From assembly GCA_031550605.1 (NCBI GenBank), contig JAVBOK010000047.1, positions 1-36,036 on the forward strand: DNA of 36,036 nt, written 5' to 3'. Below, in pieces: positions 33,622 through 36,036 of the stretch. The notes beneath the pieces were generated by a model, which saw nothing but the letters and a program-made list of their open reading frames with translations, did no database searches and was not told the origin of the DNA. This DNA comes from FLUQ01 sp031550605 (lineage in GTDB: Bacteria; Desulfobacterota; Desulfovibrionia; Desulfovibrionales; Desulfovibrionaceae). Numbering within the stretch: position 1 is the first letter of the stretch; every line of letters begins with the position of its first letter. The translations under genes and the position numbers were made by a program.

Positions 33622-36036
33622 ATGTCCCTTGACGATCTTTTCACCATACGGGGCGCTTCAGCCAACGTTGCGAACATCCGCAACCTGAAAGCCATCCAGA
33701 TCAGCATCGCCTCTCCGGCGTCCATCCGCGAATGGTCGTACGGCGAGGTCAAAAAACCGGAAACCATCAACTACCGCACGTTCAAGCCGGAACGGGACGG
33801 CCTGTTCTGCGCCAAAATCTTCGGCCCGGTCAAAGACTATGAATGCAACTGCGGCAAATACAAACGCATGAAGCACCGCGGCATCGTCTGCGAAAAATGC
33901 GGGGTCGAAGTCATCGCCTCCAAAGTGCGGCGCGAACGCATGGGCCATATCGAACTGGCCGCGCCGGTCGCCCACATCTGGTTCCTGAAAACCCTGCCCT
34001 CCAAAATCGGCACACTGCTCGACATGACCATGGCCGATCTGGAAAAGGTGCTGTACTTCGACTCCTACATCGTGCTGGAGCCGGGCAACACGGGCCTGTC
34101 CAAGCTGCAGGTCATTTCCGAGGACATGTATCTGCAGATACTGGACCGCTTCGGCGAAGACGCCCTGACCGTGGGCATGGGCGCGGAAGCCGTCCGTTCC
34201 CTGCTGGAAGAGCTGGACCTGGAAAAACTTCGCGGCGAGTTGCGCGAAGAATCCCAGGCCACCCGGTCGCAGACCAAAAAACGGAAGCTGACCAAGCGCC
34301 TGAAAATCGTCGAAGCCTTTATCGAATCGAACAACAAGCCGGAATGGATGGTCATGGAGGTCGTTCCGGTCATTCCGCCGGAACTTCGGCCCCTGGTGCC
34401 GCTGGACGGCGGCCGCTTCGCCACGTCGGACCTGAACGACCTGTACAGACGGGTCATCAACCGCAACAACCGCCTGAAACGGCTGATGGAACTGGGCGCG
34501 CCCGAAATCATCATCCGCAACGAAAAACGCATGCTGCAGGAAGCCGTGGACGCGCTGTTCGACAACGGCCGCCGCGGCCGGGCCATCACCGGCACCAACG
34601 GCCGGCCGCTGAAATCCCTGTCCGACATGATCAAAGGCAAACAGGGGCGTTTCCGCCAGAACCTCCTGGGCAAGCGCGTGGACTATTCCGGCCGTTCGGT
34701 CATCGTGGTGGGTCCGAAACTGAAACTGCACCAGTGCGGCCTGCCCAAAAAGATGGCTCTGGAGCTGTTCAAACCCTTCATCTACGCCAAGCTGGAAGAA
34801 AGGGGACTGGCCTCGACCATCAAATCCGCCAAGAAAATGGTGGAACGCGAAGAACTGGTGGTCTGGGATATCCTGGAAGAGGTGGTGCGCGAATACCCCA
34901 TCATGCTCAACCGCGCCCCCACCCTGCACCGCCTGGGCATCCAGGCATTTGAGCCCCTGCTGGTGGAAGGCAAGGCCATCCAGTTGCATCCTCTGGTCTG
35001 TTCCGCCTACAACGCGGACTTCGACGGCGACCAGATGGCCGTGCATCTGCCGCTGTCCGTGGAAGCGCAGATTGAATGCCGCGTGCTGATGATGAGCACC
35101 AACAACATCCTGTCCCCGGCCAACGGGTCGCCGGTCATCGTGCCCAGCCAGGACATCGTGCTGGGCCTGTACTTTATGAGCGTGGAGCGCGATTTCCAGA
35201 AAGGCGAAGGCAAAGTGTTCTGCGCGCCCTGGGAAGTCATCGCGGCCTATGACTTCAAACAGGTGGATCTGCACGCCAGGATCAAGGTGCGGATGGACGG
35301 CGAACTGGTGGACACCACCCCCGGCCGGGTGCTGATCCACGACGTGCTGCCCAAAGGCGTTGATTTCGAACTGGTCAACTGCGTGCTGAACAAAAAGAAC
35401 ATCGGCCGTCTGGTGGGCACCGCGTACCGCGATGCCGGCACGAAAGCCACGGTTATCCTCTGCGACCGCCTGAAGGATATCGGCTACGAATTCGCGACCC
35501 GGGCCGGCATCACCATCGGGGTCAAAGATCTGCAGATCCCCGAAGCCAAAAAGGGGATTATCGACAAATCCCAGGCCGAAGTGGACGACATTGAGCGCCA
35601 GTACCGCGACGGGATCATCACCCGCACGGAAAAGTACAACAAGGTCGTGGACGTGTGGACCAAGGCCACCCAGGACGTGTCCGCCGAAATGGTCAAGGCC
35701 ATTTCCACGGAAGTGCTGGTCGACGAAAAAACCGGGGAAAAGAAGGTCAACAACTCCTTCAACCCCATTTTCATGATGTCCACATCCGGCGCGCGCGGCA
35801 ACCAGGACCAGATGCGCCAGCTGGCCGGCATGCGCGGCCTGATGGCCCGTCCTTCCGGCGAAATCATTGAAACGCCCATCACGTCCTGCTTCCGCGAAGG
35901 GCTGGACGTTCTGCAGTACTTCAACTCCACCCACGGCGCGCGCAAGGGCCTTGCCGACACCGCGCTGAAGACGGCGAACTCCGGGTATCTGACCCGCCGC
36001 CTGGTGGATGTGGTGCAGGATGTCATCATCACGGAA
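33622..36036 (+). CDS. rpoC: RNA polymerase beta' subunit, N-terminal part
   Basis: The first 805 codons of beta', open to the window edge, so the protein is truncated by the window and not by mutation. It starts MSLDDLFTIRGASANVANIR. The N-terminal zinc finger has CNCGKYKRMKHRGIVCEKCG. The lid and rudder region includes NNRLKRLMELGAPEIIIRNE and NLLGKRVDYSGRSVIVVGP, and the catalytic magnesium loop is NADFDGD at residues 464-470. The bridge-helix region begins near the end (MSTSGARGNQDQMRQLAGMR). A GAGGT ribosome site lies 6 bp upstream. Cotranscribed with rpoB. Confidence 0.99.
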   Translation, partial: MSLDDLFTIRGASANVANIRNLKAIQISIASPASIREWSYGEVKKPETINYRTFKPERDGLFCAKIFGPVKDYECNCGKYKRMKHRGIVCEKCGVEVIASKVRRERMGHIELAAPVAHIWFLKTLPSKIGTLLDMTMADLEKVLYFDSYIVLEPGNTGLSKLQVISEDMYLQILDRFGEDALTVGMGAEAVRSLLEELDLEKLRGELREESQATRSQTKKRKLTKRLKIVEAFIESNNKPEWMVMEVVPVIPPELRPLVPLDGGRFATSDLNDLYRRVINRNNRLKRLMELGAPEIIIRNEKRMLQEAVDALFDNGRRGRAITGTNGRPLKSLSDMIKGKQGRFRQNLLGKRVDYSGRSVIVVGPKLKLHQCGLPKKMALELFKPFIYAKLEERGLASTIKSAKKMVEREELVVWDILEEVVREYPIMLNRAPTLHRLGIQAFEPLLVEGKAIQLHPLVCSAYNADFDGDQMAVHLPLSVEAQIECRVLMMSTNNILSPANGSPVIVPSQDIVLGLYFMSVERDFQKGEGKVFCAPWEVIAAYDFKQVDLHARIKVRMDGELVDTTPGRVLIHDVLPKGVDFELVNCVLNKKNIGRLVGTAYRDAGTKATVILCDRLKDIGYEFATRAGITIGVKDLQIPEAKKGIIDKSQAEVDDIERQYRDGIITRTEKYNKVVDVWTKATQDVSAEMVKAISTEVLVDEKTGEKKVNNSFNPIFMMSTSGARGNQDQMRQLAGMRGLMARPSGEIIETPITSCFREGLDVLQYFNSTHGARKGLADTALKTANSGYLTRRLVDVVQDVIITE

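Overview
The window is GC-rich, densely coded bacterial DNA. It carries dsrA-dsrB-dsrD of the Desulfovibrio type: DsrA and DsrB have the expected lengths, and every siroheme/[4Fe-4S] cysteine sits at the position known from D. vulgaris. The organism is therefore most likely a sulfate- or sulfite-respiring member of the Desulfovibrionaceae. No tRNA, rRNA, CRISPR array or intact mobile element was recognised.

Layout. (1) 120-2844, minus strand: dsrABD, the terminal sulfite reductase operon, with a candidate promoter and a Rex/HcpR-like operator in front of dsrA. (2) 3100-7825, plus strand: two unrecognised proteins divergent from dsrA, a WbsX-type polysaccharide protein, RNase J and a PNPOx-fold flavin-binding protein. 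(3) 8152-13407, plus strand: an RpiR-type regulator, a fused TRAP permease, a TAXI binding protein and an alanine-racemase-fold enzyme. This looks like an uptake-and-racemisation cluster, and related intergenic elements in opposite orientation lie on its two sides. (4) 13906-18761, plus strand: a four-gene aromatic-acid-type efflux operon (outer-membrane factor, FUSC pump, DUF1656 protein, membrane-fusion protein) behind a comparatively AT-rich gap of about 500 bp.

(5) 18762-24614: a CitMHS carboxylate transporter, an AtuA (DUF1446) protein and its small AtuA-like partner form an operon. It has a near-consensus sigma-54 promoter and a palindromic upstream element. A PAS-AAA+-Fis sigma-54 activator lies nearby, past a minus-strand YpfJ-type metallopeptidase. 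This is the most interesting unit: a complete, apparently signal-activated uptake and catabolic module whose substrate is unknown.

(6) 24870-36036, plus strand: rpsB-tsf, a WaaE/KdtX-like glycosyltransferase, pyrH-frr, then rpoB and the first 805 codons of rpoC, which runs off the window. Two features stand out. The glycosyltransferase splits the usual tsf-pyrH order and has a diverged direct repeat on each side. Also, rpoBC follows frr rather than rplJ-rplL.

All assignments come from reading motifs, lengths and spacing by eye; no database search was run.
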